From NCBI RefSeq assembly GCF_000379825.1, contig NZ_KB903833.1:63022-127021 (forward strand): 64,000 nucleotides of DNA. Reading direction: 5' to 3'. Made by a program: the position numbers and the translations under genes. This stretch comes from Longispora albida DSM 44784. GTDB lineage: Bacteria > Actinomycetota > Actinomycetes > Mycobacteriales > Micromonosporaceae. The notes below the pieces were generated by a model. The model was given only the letters and a program-made list of their open reading frames with translations, made no database searches and had not been told where the DNA came from. This document shows, in pieces, positions 26,976 to 35,656 of the stretch; positions within the stretch are counted from its first letter, which is position 1, and each line of letters opens with the position of its first letter.

Positions 26976-27995
26976 ATGAGCGCGACACGTCCGGTGGTTG
27001 TGTACGGGGCGACGGGCCACACCGGCCGTTTCGTCGTCGCTGAGCTGCTGCGACGCGGCTTCGGCGTGATCCCGTCCGGCCGCAGCGCCACCAGCCTGGC
27101 CGCCCAGTGGCCGGACCTCACGACGCGGGCGGCCACTGTGGACGATCCGGCGGCACTCGACGCGGCGCTCGCCGGCGCCGCAGCCGTCATCAACACGGCC
27201 GGCCCGTTCGCCGAGACCGGCGGCCCGGTCCTCGAAGCCGCCCTGCGCGCCGGCATCCCGTATGTCGACGTGGCGGCCGAGATCGAGGCGAACACGGGAA
27301 TGTTCGCCGAGTACGCCGGCGCGGCCCGCGAGGCCGGCGTCCCGGTCGTGCCGGCGATGGCCTTCTACGGCGGGCTCGGCGACCTGCTCGTCACGGCGGC
27401 GCTGGGCGGCAGGGAAGCCGCCGACGAGGTCCACGTCGCCTACGCGCTGAGCAGCTGGCACCCCACCGCAGGAACGCGCGCTTCCGGCCGGGTCTCCGGT
27501 GAACGGCGCGGCGGCCGCCGGCTCCGGTTCCGTGACGGCGTGCTCCAGTTCCACGACAACGCACTAGTCGAGACCGGCTGGGACTTCCCGGAGCCGGTGG
27601 GCCACCGTCAGGTACTCGCCGAGTTCACGATGGCCGACGTGGTGACCGTGCCCAGCCACGTCGCCGTACCCGACGTCCGCACCTACATGACCGTCAACGC
27701 CGCCCGCGAGGTGCTCAGCAGCAGCACCCCCGCACCCGAGGCCGTGGACGAGATGGGCCGCTCGGACCAGACCTTCGTCATCGACGTGCTGATCCGGGCC
27801 GGCGGCGAGGAACTGCGGGCCAGCGCGACCGGCCAGGACATCTACGCCGTCACGGCACCACTGGCCGTGGAAGCCGTCCACCGCATCCTCGCCGGCCAGA
27901 CCCGCACCACCGGCCTGGCCTCAGCCGGAGCGATGTTCGACGCCCCGGCCTTCCTCACCGCACTGGGCGACCACCTGAAGATCCAGCTGCCCTGA
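26976..27995 (+). CDS. Saccharopine-dehydrogenase-like NAD(P)-binding reductase
   Basis: The 339-residue protein begins at ATG 26976 with AGCGGAGA just upstream; the open frame further upstream is antisense to the GlxA gene and is not coding. The N-terminal Rossmann motif VYGATGHTGRFVV (about 7-19) and the segment DPAALDAALAGAAAVINTAGPF match the saccharopine dehydrogenase/trans-enoyl reductase superfamily. Actinobacterial members include reductases of lipid and polyketide pathways, but the substrate is not deducible. Divergent from the GlxA-type regulator; convergent with hisA across a repeat-containing region. Confidence 0.82.
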   Translation: MSATRPVVVYGATGHTGRFVVAELLRRGFGVIPSGRSATSLAAQWPDLTTRAATVDDPAALDAALAGAAAVINTAGPFAETGGPVLEAALRAGIPYVDVAAEIEANTGMFAEYAGAAREAGVPVVPAMAFYGGLGDLLVTAALGGREAADEVHVAYALSSWHPTAGTRASGRVSGERRGGRRLRFRDGVLQFHDNALVETGWDFPEPVGHRQVLAEFTMADVVTVPSHVAVPDVRTYMTVNAAREVLSSSTPAPEAVDEMGRSDQTFVIDVLIRAGGEELRASATGQDIYAVTAPLAVEAVHRILAGQTRTTGLASAGAMFDAPAFLTALGDHLKIQLP

Positions 27996-28308
27996 CCCCG
28001 TACCTGTTCCAAGTCAGTGACCACAGAGGGTTCTTCCACCTCAACCACAACCGGGCTGACCGTGAAGCGCCGGCAGACGTCGCAACGATAACGGCGCCCG
28101 GGCACGGGTTGGGTGGGCTGGCCGCGGTTCGCTTTGCGCGGAGGCCCCCTGGGGCCGGAGCGCAAAGGGAACCTGCTGAAGCGGCCAGCCTGCCCAACCC
28201 CGGCTAGCAACCTTCCAGGGTGACCACTACCGGTCTAACCGCAAGAAGACTTCAAACCCCAGCCACTACAGGTCTAGCCCAACACGTCAAACCCCAGCCA
28301 CTACAGGT
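27996..28308. other. Convergent intergenic region with large hairpin and degenerate repeats
   Basis: These 313 bases between the reductase and hisA contain no supported gene. They hold a roughly 98-base imperfect palindrome (28105-28202) and four degenerate copies of a roughly 31-base repeat (28033-28063, 28212-28242, 28250-28281, 28285-28316). On the minus strand the first copy lies in a short frame with YRCDVCRRFTV, resembling half a zinc ribbon. See the separate entries. Confidence 0.6.
28105..28202. repeat. Large imperfect palindrome (about 98 bases)
   Basis: The outer arms (28106-28125 and 28181-28200) match at 18 of 20 positions. The inner arms (28126-28139 and 28160-28173) match at 13 of 14. 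The centre GGCCCC-CT-GGGGCC (28143-28156) is perfect. An extra 7 bases (28174-28180) bulge on the right side. Transcribed either way it would fold into a long rod. It may end transcription of both convergent genes or be a MITE-like or REP-like element. Confidence 0.75.
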
Positions 28309-28316
28309 CTACCCCA
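28212..28316. repeat. Tandem degenerate repeats overlapping the end of hisA
   Basis: Copies at 28250-28281 and 28285-28316 share an identical 25-base core (28252-28276 and 28287-28311) at 35-base period. A diverged copy at 28212-28242 shares CCACTAC and GGTCTA. A fourth lies on the other side of the palindrome at 28033-28063. The last copy contains the hisA stop codon. Spacing and divergence are wrong for CRISPR. Confidence 0.7.
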
Positions 28317-29025
28317 GCACCTCAAGCGCCTCGCGCACAGTGAACGCCCCCGCGTACAAAGCCTTGCCCACGATCGCGCCCTCCAGGCCCGGGACGGTGG
28401 TCAGGGCGCGCAGGTCGTCCAGGGTGGACACTCCGCCGCTGGCCACGACGGGCTTGCTGGTCGCGGCGCAGAACTCCTTGTACAGGGCCAGGTTCGGGCC
28501 GGACAGCATGCCGTCCTTGGTGACGTCGGTGAGGACGTAGCGGGCGCAGCCGGCCCGCTCCAGGCGTTCGAGGACCTCGTACAGGTCGCCGCCGTCCTTG
28601 GTCCAGCCCCGGGCGGCGAGGGTGCGGCCCCGGACGTCGAGGCCGATGGCGACCCGGTCGCCGTACTCGCCGGCGATCCGGTCGCACCACTCCGGGTCCT
28701 CCAGGGCCGCCGTGCCGATGTTGACGCGGGCACAGCCGGTCGACAGGGCGCGTTCGAGGGACTCGGTGTCGCGGATGCCGCCGGACAGCTCGACCTTCAC
28801 GTCGAGCCGGCGCACCACGTCCGCGAGCTGCTCCGCGTTCGAGCCCCGGCCGAACGCCGCGTCGAGGTCGACCAGGTGGATCCACTCGGCGCCCTGTTCC
28901 TGCCAGTCGAGCGCCGCGGCCAGCGGGTCGCCGTAGGAGGTCTCGGTACCAGCCGCGCCCTGGGTCAGGCGGACGGCCTGCCCGCCGGCCACGTCCACGG
29001 CTGGGAGCAGTTCGAGGGTCGTCAT
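28309..29025 (-). CDS. hisA: Phosphoribosyl isomerase A (HisA; probably bifunctional PriA)
   Basis: It isomerises ProFAR to PRFAR in histidine synthesis. In most actinobacteria the same enzyme (PriA) also does the TrpF reaction. The 238-residue TIM barrel has the first catalytic Asp in [15 protein letters not shown] (near 11), the second in TDVTKDGM near 168-173, and phosphate-binding loops ELSGGIR and ASGGVS. PriA activity is inferred from phylum, not from a residue seen here. Its start overlaps the preceding small membrane gene by 4 bases. The stop codon lies in a direct repeat. Confidence 0.93.
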   Translation of the reverse strand: MTTLELLPAVDVAGGQAVRLTQGAAGTETSYGDPLAAALDWQEQGAEWIHLVDLDAAFGRGSNAEQLADVVRRLDVKVELSGGIRDTESLERALSTGCARVNIGTAALEDPEWCDRIAGEYGDRVAIGLDVRGRTLAARGWTKDGGDLYEVLERLERAGCARYVLTDVTKDGMLSGPNLALYKEFCAATSKPVVASGGVSTLDDLRALTTVPGLEGAIVGKALYAGAFTVREALEVLG

Positions 29026-29345
29026 CGGGTTCTCCGATCCGAGGTGAGGACCAGCAGCGCCGGGCTCACGATCAACAGCAGGACGGTCAGCGCGAGCCTG
29101 ACCGGCAGTGACGGCACGAAGTACCAGATCACGAAGAGGACGCCGCCGAAGGCGACGGTCAGCGCGGCCTTCTCCGCACGGGAGCGCTGGCGGCCCCTGA
29201 CCCGGCCGGTCCGTCCTGAGACGAGCGTGGGCGTGACGAGGGCCTTGAGCTTGCGGCGGCGCGCCTCGCGCTTCTCGGCCTGGAGCCGGCGAGCCTGGCC
29301 CTCGGCGAGCCGGGCCTCGCGGCGGCGGGCGCGTTCCTTAGCCAC
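29022..29345 (-). CDS. Small basic membrane protein in the his operon
   Basis: The 107-residue protein has a very basic N-terminal half (Arg/Lys/Glu/Ala-rich helix, about 1-40, probably coiled coil or nucleic-acid binding) followed by two hydrophobic segments (about 62-76 and 79-100). It overlaps hisH by 8 bases and hisA by 4 bases, so it is translationally coupled. Similar unnamed proteins occur at this place in other actinobacterial his operons; no function is known. Confidence 0.75.
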   Translation of the reverse strand: MAKERARRREARLAEGQARRLQAEKREARRRKLKALVTPTLVSGRTGRVRGRQRSRAEKAALTVAFGGVLFVIWYFVPSLPVRLALTVLLLIVSPALLVLTSDRRTR

Positions 29346-29970
29346 CGAGCGTTCCCACCCAGTTGGCGAGGAGGCGGGCTCCCGCGTCGCCGGACTTCTC
29401 CGGGTGGAACTGGGTCACGGACAGCGCCCCCGTTTCCACCGCCGCGACGAAGACCTCGCCGTGCTCGGCCGTGGTCACGCCGGGGCCGTCGAAGGGCCGG
29501 GCAGCGTAGGAGTGGACGAAGTAGAACCGCTCGTCCTCGACGCCGTCGAAGAGCACAGAGCCGCCGCCGGGCACCCGGACCGGGCTCCAGCCCATGTGCG
29601 GGACGATCGGGGCCTTGAGCTGCGTGACACCACCCGGCAGCAGGCCGAGCCCGCGCGTGACCACGCCGTGCTCGTCGCCGTACTCGAACATGATCTGCGC
29701 GCCCACACAGATCCCGAGCACGGGCTGGCCGGCCGCCAGCCGCTCACGGATGATCCGGTCGCCGCCCAGGTCGAGGAGCGCGCCCGCGCAGGCCGCATAG
29801 GCACCGACGCCGGGTACGACCAGGCCGCCGGCCTCGGCTGCGGCTGTCAGGTCACTCGTGACGGTGACGTCGCCGCCGGCCCGGACGAGGGCCCGCTCGG
29901 CCGACCGGAGGTTCCCCGAGCCGTAGTCGAGAACAACCACACCGGGCTGGCTCACTTCGGGAGCATCCAC
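29338..29970 (-). CDS. hisH: Imidazole glycerol phosphate synthase glutaminase subunit
   Basis: HisH hydrolyses glutamine and passes ammonia to HisF. The 210-residue class I glutamine amidotransferase has the nucleophile Cys88 in LGICVGAQIMFEY (more often GICLGMQ), and His and Glu in QFHPEKSG near 190. The N-terminal VVVLDYGSGNLRS is typical. The ATG overlaps the upstream 50-codon membrane gene by 19 bases. Confidence 0.95.
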   Translation of the reverse strand: MDAPEVSQPGVVVLDYGSGNLRSAERALVRAGGDVTVTSDLTAAAEAGGLVVPGVGAYAACAGALLDLGGDRIIRERLAAGQPVLGICVGAQIMFEYGDEHGVVTRGLGLLPGGVTQLKAPIVPHMGWSPVRVPGGGSVLFDGVEDERFYFVHSYAARPFDGPGVTTAEHGEVFVAAVETGALSVTQFHPEKSGDAGARLLANWVGTLGG

Positions 29971-30104
29971 AGGATCCCGCCACCGATCGACAGTGCCGCG
30001 AGGGCGCTGACGACGCCGATGACGACCTTCGACGCGCCCTGCTTGTGCAGCGACCAGGCCCCGGCCAGCAGGAAACCACCAAGACCCATCAACGCGATAC
30101 TCAT
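29952..30104 (-). CDS. 50-residue membrane protein between hisB and hisH
   Basis: A short frame from ATG 30104 encodes 50 residues (MSIALMGLGGFLLAGAW at the start, GGGILWMLPK at the end) with two hydrophobic helices separated by HKQGASK. It begins 4 bases after the hisB stop codon and its 3' end overlaps hisH by 19 bases. Codon usage and operon packing support a real gene. It is too short for most automatic callers. Function unknown. Confidence 0.6.
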   Translation of the reverse strand: MSIALMGLGGFLLAGAWSLHKQGASKVVIGVVSALAALSIGGGILWMLPK

Positions 30105-30108
30105 GGGG

Positions 30109-30717
30109 TTACAGAACACCCTTCGTGCTCGGCACCTCGGTGCCCTCGATCCGGACCGCGTCCCGCAGCGCCCTGGCGACCGCCTTGAACTGCGCCTCCA
30201 CCACGTGGTGCGCGTCGGGCTGGGCTCCGGGGCGGGCTGCGCGGAGCACGGACACGTGCAGGGTGATCCTCGCATGGTGGGCGAAGGACTCCCAGATGTG
30301 CCTGGTCATGCTGGTCGGATACAGCGGGCCGATGGTGGGGGCCAGGCCGAGGGGCTCGTCGTGGACGCAGTACGGGCGGCCGGAGAGGTCGACGACGGCC
30401 TGGACGAGGACCTCGTCGAGGGGTACGAGAGCGTCCGCGAACCGGCGCACGCCGGCCTTCTCGCCGAGTGCCTGGCCGAAGGCCTCGCCGAGCGCGATGG
30501 CCGTGTCCTCCAGGGTGTGGTGCGCGTCGATGTACAGGTCGCCCTCGACCGCGACGTGCAGGCCGAAGCCGCCGTGCTTGCCGAGCTGGTGGAGCATGTG
30601 GTCGTAGAAGCCGACGCCGGTCGCCACCTGTACCGGGCCGCCGGCCAGGTCCAGCTCCACGAGCACCTTCGTCTCGCCGGTGACCCGCTCGATCCGGCCG
30701 GTCCGTGTGCTGCTCAT
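30109..30717 (-). CDS. hisB: Imidazoleglycerol-phosphate dehydratase
   Basis: HisB dehydrates imidazole glycerol phosphate to imidazole acetol phosphate. The 202-residue protein has the metal-binding motifs [29 protein letters not shown] and [12 protein letters not shown]. The monofunctional form lacks the phosphatase domain seen in enterobacteria. ATG 30717 was chosen because it overlaps the hisC stop codon as ATGA and precedes the conserved start [13 protein letters not shown]. Confidence 0.95.
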   Translation of the reverse strand: MSSTRTGRIERVTGETKVLVELDLAGGPVQVATGVGFYDHMLHQLGKHGGFGLHVAVEGDLYIDAHHTLEDTAIALGEAFGQALGEKAGVRRFADALVPLDEVLVQAVVDLSGRPYCVHDEPLGLAPTIGPLYPTSMTRHIWESFAHHARITLHVSVLRAARPGAQPDAHHVVEAQFKAVARALRDAVRIEGTEVPSTKGVL

Positions 30718-31763
30718 GCCACCAGCTCCTTCATCGCGGCCAGGAAGGCGTCCGTCTCCTGCTCGGTGCCCGCCGTGACGCGCAGCCAGCCCGGCAGGCC
30801 GACGTCGCGGACCAGGACTCCCCTGGCCAGCAGGTCCCGCCACAGTGCGGGAGCGTCCGGCGCGCCGAACAGTACAAAATTGGCGTCTGAGTCGGCGACG
30901 GGGACCTGGAGCGACCGCAGCTCCCTGACGATCCGGTCGCGCTGGTCCTTGATCTTCTCCACTGTGGACAGCAGCACGCCGCGATGCGCGAGCGCCGCAC
31001 GCGCCGCCGCCTGGGTGAGGGCCGAGAGGTGGTAGGGCAGCCGGACCAGCTGCACCGCCTCCACGACCTCGCGGCTGGCGGCGAGATAGCCGAGCCTGCC
31101 GCCGGCGAAACCGAAGGCCTTGCTCATCGTCCGGGTGACGACGAGGCGCGGGTAGCGCGGCAGCAGCTCGACCGCCGAAGGCGTGCCCGGCCTGCGGAAC
31201 TCAGCGTAGGCCTCGTCGACGACCACGATCCCGGGAGCCACGTCGGCCACGGCCGCGATGACCTCCAGGTCGAGGGCCGTGCCGGTCGGGTTGTTGGGCG
31301 AGCAGAGGAAGACGACGTCCGGCTGGTGCGCCAGCACCTGCCCCACAGGGTCAGCCAGCTCGAAACTGGCCGTGCGCCGTCCTTCGATCCACTGTGTACC
31401 GGTGCCGAGCGCCAGCAGCGGATGCATGCTGTACGTCGGGACGAAGCCCAGCGCCGACCGCCCGGGCCCCGCGAAGATCTGCAGCAGCTCCTGCTGCACC
31501 TCGTTGGAACCGTTGGCCGCCCACACCTGCTCGGCCGTCAGCCCCAGGTACTCCGCGAGATCGGTGCGCAGCGCGACAGCGTCCCGGTCCGGGTACCGGT
31601 TGAGCCCGGCGAGCTCCTTGCCCAGCGCCGCGGCGATCGCCTCGGTGACCTCCGGCGGGACCGGGTAGGAGTTCTCGTTGGTGTTGAGCCGGACGGGCAC
31701 GTCGAGCTGCGGCGCGCCGTACGGGTGCTGGCCGGCGTACTCCGGCCGGATCGGGAGGCTCAT
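30714..31763 (-). CDS. hisC: Histidinol-phosphate aminotransferase
   Basis: This PLP-dependent class I/II aminotransferase makes histidinol phosphate from imidazole acetol phosphate and glutamate. It has 349 residues, with the PLP lysine in [15 protein letters not shown] near 220 and the conserved PNNPTG and NENSYP motifs. It overlaps hisD by 4 bases and hisB by 4 bases. Confidence 0.95.
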   Translation of the reverse strand: MSLPIRPEYAGQHPYGAPQLDVPVRLNTNENSYPVPPEVTEAIAAALGKELAGLNRYPDRDAVALRTDLAEYLGLTAEQVWAANGSNEVQQELLQIFAGPGRSALGFVPTYSMHPLLALGTGTQWIEGRRTASFELADPVGQVLAHQPDVVFLCSPNNPTGTALDLEVIAAVADVAPGIVVVDEAYAEFRRPGTPSAVELLPRYPRLVVTRTMSKAFGFAGGRLGYLAASREVVEAVQLVRLPYHLSALTQAAARAALAHRGVLLSTVEKIKDQRDRIVRELRSLQVPVADSDANFVLFGAPDAPALWRDLLARGVLVRDVGLPGWLRVTAGTEQETDAFLAAMKELVA

Positions 31764-33052
31764 CGCAGCCTCGCCTTCACGGCCGCGCCGTGCGCCGGCA
31801 GGTCCTCGGCCTCGGCCAGGGTGATCACGTGCCCGGCGACCTCGCGCAGCGCGGCCTCCGAGTAGTCGATCACGTGCACGGCGCGCAGGAACGTGTGCGT
31901 GCTCAGGCCGGACGAGTGCCGCGCGCAGCCAGCCGTGGGCAGCACGTGGTTGGACCCGGCGCAGTAGTCACCGAGGGAAACCGGCGAGTACGCGCCGACG
32001 AAGATCGCGCCAGCGTTGCGTACCCGGTCGGCGACGGACGCCGCGTCCCGGGTCTGGATCTCCAGGTGCTCGGCCGCGTACGCGTCGGCGACTTCCAGGC
32101 CATGCTCGACATCCCTGACCAGGACGACGCCGGACTGCGGGCCGGTCAGCGCCTCCGTGACCCGCGGCTGGTGCTTGGTCACCTTGACCTGGGCCTCCAG
32201 CTCGGCGTCCACGGCGACGGCCAGGGCCTCGCTCGGCGTGATCAGCACGCTCGCCGCCAGCGGGTCGTGCTCGGCCTGGCTGATCAGGTCGGCGGCGACG
32301 TGCACCGGGTCGGCGGAGTCGTCGGCCAGGATAGCGATCTCGGTCGGGCCGGCCTCGGCGTCGATGCCGACCGTGCCGCGCAGCAGCCGCTTGGCCGCCG
32401 TCACCCAGATGTTCCCCGGGCCGGTGATCATGTCGACCGGGGCGTTCTCCTCGGTGCCGTAGCCGAGGGCCGCGATCGCCTGCGCGCCACCCATCGCGTA
32501 CACCTCGCTGATGCCGAGAAGGGCGCACGCGGCCAGGACACGGGCGTCGGGCAGGCCGTTGTTGTCCACCTGCGGCGGGCTCGCGACCACGATCTCCGGC
32601 ACGCCGGCGACCTGGGCCGGGACGACGTTCATGACGACGCTCGACGGGTACATGGCGAGGCCGCCCGGCACGTACAGGCCGACGCGGCCGACCGGCAGCC
32701 ACTTCTCCGTGACGGTCGCGCCCGGGGCCAGCGTGGTCGTGTGCGACGGGCGGAGCTGGGCCTCGTGCACCCGGCGCACCCGCTCGATCGCGGTCAGCAG
32801 CGCCGCGCGGACCTCGGGGCTGAGCGCGTCGGCCGCCCCGGAGATCTCGGCCGCCGGGACTCTCAGGTGCTCCGTGCTGACCTTGTCGAACCGATGGGAC
32901 GCTTCCTTCACGGCGGCGGCACCATGCTCGCGCACCGCCTGGACAACCGGCCGGATCTGCTCGATCGCGGCGGTCACATCGAACTGGGCACGCGGCAGCA
33001 GGCCACGCGGATCCCGGGACTCACCTCGGAGGTCGATGCGGTTCAGCACCAC
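31760..33052 (-). CDS. hisD: Histidinol dehydrogenase
   Basis: This zinc-dependent enzyme does the last two steps of histidine synthesis (histidinol to histidine with NAD). The 430-residue protein is complete, with [12 protein letters not shown] (about 118-129), [12 protein letters not shown] near 240 and [14 protein letters not shown] near 380. It is the first gene of the his operon; its promoter must lie in 33053-33176, shared with the divergent YrdB-like gene. Confidence 0.95.
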   Translation of the reverse strand: MVLNRIDLRGESRDPRGLLPRAQFDVTAAIEQIRPVVQAVREHGAAAVKEASHRFDKVSTEHLRVPAAEISGAADALSPEVRAALLTAIERVRRVHEAQLRPSHTTTLAPGATVTEKWLPVGRVGLYVPGGLAMYPSSVVMNVVPAQVAGVPEIVVASPPQVDNNGLPDARVLAACALLGISEVYAMGGAQAIAALGYGTEENAPVDMITGPGNIWVTAAKRLLRGTVGIDAEAGPTEIAILADDSADPVHVAADLISQAEHDPLAASVLITPSEALAVAVDAELEAQVKVTKHQPRVTEALTGPQSGVVLVRDVEHGLEVADAYAAEHLEIQTRDAASVADRVRNAGAIFVGAYSPVSLGDYCAGSNHVLPTAGCARHSSGLSTHTFLRAVHVIDYSEAALREVAGHVITLAEAEDLPAHGAAVKARLR

Positions 33053-33176
33053 TCCAGCCTAGTCGCCGCTCCCACGCTCCGGACGGAGCTGTCCCGGCAT
33101 CCGGTACGCGGGTGACCTGGGTCTCCCCGGCCGGCCGTACTCTTCAAGATCGAAAACGAGGCGAGGAGAGCCCGCG

Positions 33177-33506
33177 GTGAAGAACGCCAACCTCTTACTG
33201 ATTTTCCTGCTGGAACTGGCCACCCTGGCGGCCACCGGTTACTGGGGCTTCACTCTGGACCGGGGCTGGCCGGTGCGGATCCTCGCCGGGCTCGGCGTGC
33301 CAGCCCTCCTGATCGCGCTGTGGGCGCTGTTCGGGGCGCCCACAGCGGAGTACAAGACGCACGGGGCGGTGCGCGTGCTGTTCGAGGCGGCCTGGTTCGG
33401 CTCCGGGGCCCTCGCGCTGTACGCCGCCCAGCGGGTCACGCTCGCGGTCACCTTCACCGTGGCGCTGGTGGCGAGCAAGGCACTCGCGATCATCTGGCGG
33501 CAGTAG
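33177..33506 (+). CDS. YrdB-family (DUF2568) membrane protein
   Basis: The 109-residue protein has four hydrophobic segments and the family motifs LWALFGAPTA and ARVLFEAAWFG-like (here VRVLFEAAWFGSGA). GTG 33177 has GAGGAGAG upstream. Codon 7 is the rare TTA. Function of the family is unknown. It is divergent from hisD and convergent with the DUF2567-like gene, 7 bases apart. Confidence 0.8.
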   Translation: MKNANLLLIFLLELATLAATGYWGFTLDRGWPVRILAGLGVPALLIALWALFGAPTAEYKTHGAVRVLFEAAWFGSGALALYAAQRVTLAVTFTVALVASKALAIIWRQ

Positions 33507-33513
33507 GGTCCCG

Positions 33514-34485
33514 CTAGCCTTCCTCGCCCCTGCGGAGGCCCGGGTAGCGGGACCAGCCGGCGATCAGCGTGTACGTGAAGACTGCCGCCAGCGCCTGAGC
33601 CGTCAGTACCCCGCGCGGCAGCACCGGCACGCCCAGGATCTCCACGAAGGACTGTGCGGCCAGGTTCGGCGGCCGGTAGAACTGCCAGCCGGCCAGCGCG
33701 GTGCTCTTCAGGTCCGCGTACTCGGCCAGGCCCAGCTCCCGGCCAAGCTTCCACGCCACCACGGCACTCAGCAGCGAGCCGGCACCGAGCGCGACCAGCA
33801 CCACCGGGCCACGCCAGCGGCGCAGCACCAGCCAGCACAGGAGGCCGAGCGCGATGCCCGTCCCCAGCCCGACCAGCGTGAACACCGCATCCGAGCCCAT
33901 GTACTCCTCGGGCTCACCCGAGGTCAGGATCGGGCCGTCTGCGGTCATGAGCACCGGGACGCGGGGCGACACGGCCGACCAGAGCATCCCGATCGGCACG
34001 CCCAGCGCGATGACACCGAACAGCACACTCAGCCCGGCCACCGCCTCACGCCACAGCCGGGGCCACAGCGGAGGGCTCGGTGCCCGCCGGGCTGGCTCGT
34101 ACTCCGGCCAGATCGGCTCCGGATTGTCCAGCCACTCGGCCACCGGGGCACCGGGCGCGGCACCCGGAGTCCCGGGCTGGACCGGCGGCCACTCGGGCGG
34201 CCCGGCCTGGCCGGCCGCAGGGGCGTACTGGTCACCTGGAGCGGGATGAGCCGGGCCGGGGGCTGCGGCATGGGCAGGACCGCTGCCCGGCAGCTGGGCG
34301 GGGCCGGTGGCCGTCACCGGCGCCTGCCCGATGCCGGGGGCCGGGGGCTGGTGTGGCCCGGTGCCGGGTCCGCTGCCCGGCGGCCATTCCGCCTGACCGG
34401 CCGCTGACCAGGGCGAATCGGGCACAGGGGCCTGCTGGGGGTGGCCAGGCCACGGCTGGGCCGGCTGCTGCTGCGGGGTGGTCAC
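33514..34485 (-). CDS. Proline-rich membrane protein, DUF2567-like
   Basis: From GTG 34485 (VTTPQQQPAQPW) it encodes 323 residues. A Pro/Gly/Ala/Gln-rich N-terminal cytoplasmic region (about 1-150) is followed by four membrane helices (about 155-180, 215-240, 245-265 and 292-312). The architecture resembles the actinobacterial DUF2567 proteins of unknown role. The assignment rests on layout rather than a recognised motif. Confidence 0.6.
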   Translation of the reverse strand: MTTPQQQPAQPWPGHPQQAPVPDSPWSAAGQAEWPPGSGPGTGPHQPPAPGIGQAPVTATGPAQLPGSGPAHAAAPGPAHPAPGDQYAPAAGQAGPPEWPPVQPGTPGAAPGAPVAEWLDNPEPIWPEYEPARRAPSPPLWPRLWREAVAGLSVLFGVIALGVPIGMLWSAVSPRVPVLMTADGPILTSGEPEEYMGSDAVFTLVGLGTGIALGLLCWLVLRRWRGPVVLVALGAGSLLSAVVAWKLGRELGLAEYADLKSTALAGWQFYRPPNLAAQSFVEILGVPVLPRGVLTAQALAAVFTYTLIAGWSRYPGLRRGEEG

Positions 34486-34553
34486 TCGATCATCCTGCCA
34501 GGGCGGGGCAAGGAACGCCCGTCCATGCGCCAACCGTGAGATACGCGGCAGGG

Positions 34554-34958
34554 TCACCCGGGGCGCGGCGGGGTGTACGTGATCCAGGCCGCGAGCATGT
34601 AGCAGCCAGCCAGAAGCACCACGGCTCCGGCGAGCGCCGCCCACAGCGGGAGGTCATCGAGGCCACCCAGTCCGCAGGTACCAGCCGCGAGCGTGAGGAC
34701 CGCGCCGAACAGTGCTGTTGACCAGGCGGGGCGGAACCCGGCCAGCCGGAGGAGCCCCCAGGCCACGAGCCAGCCGGCCACGAGGGCGGTGACGGCGGCA
34801 TAGATGGTGCAGGCCAGCGCGTCCCAGTCCTCCAGGCCCGCCGGGCTGAGCACGACGAAGAGCCGGACAACCGGGTACCAGGCGAGGGCGGAAAGCATCC
34901 CGGCGAGGCCGGCCAGGGCCATCCAGCGGGCCAGGGCCATCCAGCGGAAGCGGCTCAT
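34554..34958 (-). CDS. Four-helix membrane protein of unknown function
   Basis: The 134-residue hydrophobic protein (from ATG 34958, MSRFRWMALAR) has four likely membrane helices. An exact 15-base duplication near the 5' end repeats the residues RWMALA. No family is recognised. It may form a unit with the DUF2567-like gene 68 bases downstream. Confidence 0.55.
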   Translation of the reverse strand: MSRFRWMALARWMALAGLAGMLSALAWYPVVRLFVVLSPAGLEDWDALACTIYAAVTALVAGWLVAWGLLRLAGFRPAWSTALFGAVLTLAAGTCGLGGLDDLPLWAALAGAVVLLAGCYMLAAWITYTPPRPG

Positions 34959-35152
34959 GCGCGCCAGGATGCCAGGAGCCGGTGTGCTTGCGCCCAACAA
35001 TTGGTTCCGCGCGGACCACTGGCGTGCCCGCTACCTGCCAGGCAGGGGCGGCTGATGCCCAGCGAACGCCTTTCTCGTTACCTTTTTGGCTACGATTCTG
35101 GCTAAGACCGCCTGGCCGCTGCCGTGCCGGGACTCCGTGAGAGGGGGCGGCA

Positions 35153-35656
35153 TTGACCACACCGGTGTACGACTACGACTCCAGGTCAGGGGTCGAGCAC
35201 GCGCTCGCCGACGCGCTGGGCGGCGGCGCGGCACTGCTCGCCGGACCCGGCCGTTCCCGGGTGCTCGTCGTGGCGCTGCCGGACGGCGTGGACGCCGAAC
35301 AGGCCGCGGAGCGGGTCAGGCGGCTACCGGAGGCACAGCCCCCGTACGGCTGGCACGGGCAGCACGAGGACGGCCTCGCTCCTGCTGCGGCCATCGCCCG
35401 GCACCGGGCCCGGCTGGAGGCCGAGCACCCCGATCCGGCCGACCTTGACCGGTACACGCGGAGCTTGATGCTCGGCGGGTACCGCGCCGAGCACGGCCGC
35501 CTGCCGACACTTGGGTCCTATCTGGACGAACTGCGGGACCTGGCACCCCTCACCGGCGACGGCGAGGCCGAGATGCTCGCACTGGCCCATCAACAGCTCG
35601 ATCTGGACGCCCAGGCTCTAGCCGCCTACCCGTTGCCAGCGGCCTCGCCGACGTGA
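35153..35656 (+). CDS. Uncharacterised protein coupled to a PIN-like protein
   Basis: The 167-residue protein starts at TTG 35153 with a strong GAGAGGGGGCGG upstream. It is acidic to neutral and helical, with no membrane segment and no motif I recognise. It ends in GTGA overlap with the next gene, so the two are translated together. The downstream gene looks like a PIN-domain RNase, and this layout (partner first, overlapping) suggests an antitoxin or regulator role. That is inference; its size is larger than typical VapB. Confidence 0.6.
   Translation: MTTPVYDYDSRSGVEHALADALGGGAALLAGPGRSRVLVVALPDGVDAEQAAERVRRLPEAQPPYGWHGQHEDGLAPAAAIARHRARLEAEHPDPADLDRYTRSLMLGGYRAEHGRLPTLGSYLDELRDLAPLTGDGEAEMLALAHQQLDLDAQALAAYPLPAASPT

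Noticed and set aside
27842-28210. 122-codon minus-strand frame with RYRCDVCRRFTV
   Set aside because: Half of it is antisense to the reductase gene and the N-terminal part is the large palindrome. Only one CxxC pair is present. Kept as part of the repeat finding, not as a gene.
28250-28316. Possible CRISPR array
   Set aside because: Only two good copies, spacer of about 10 bases, other copies diverged, and no cas gene in the window.
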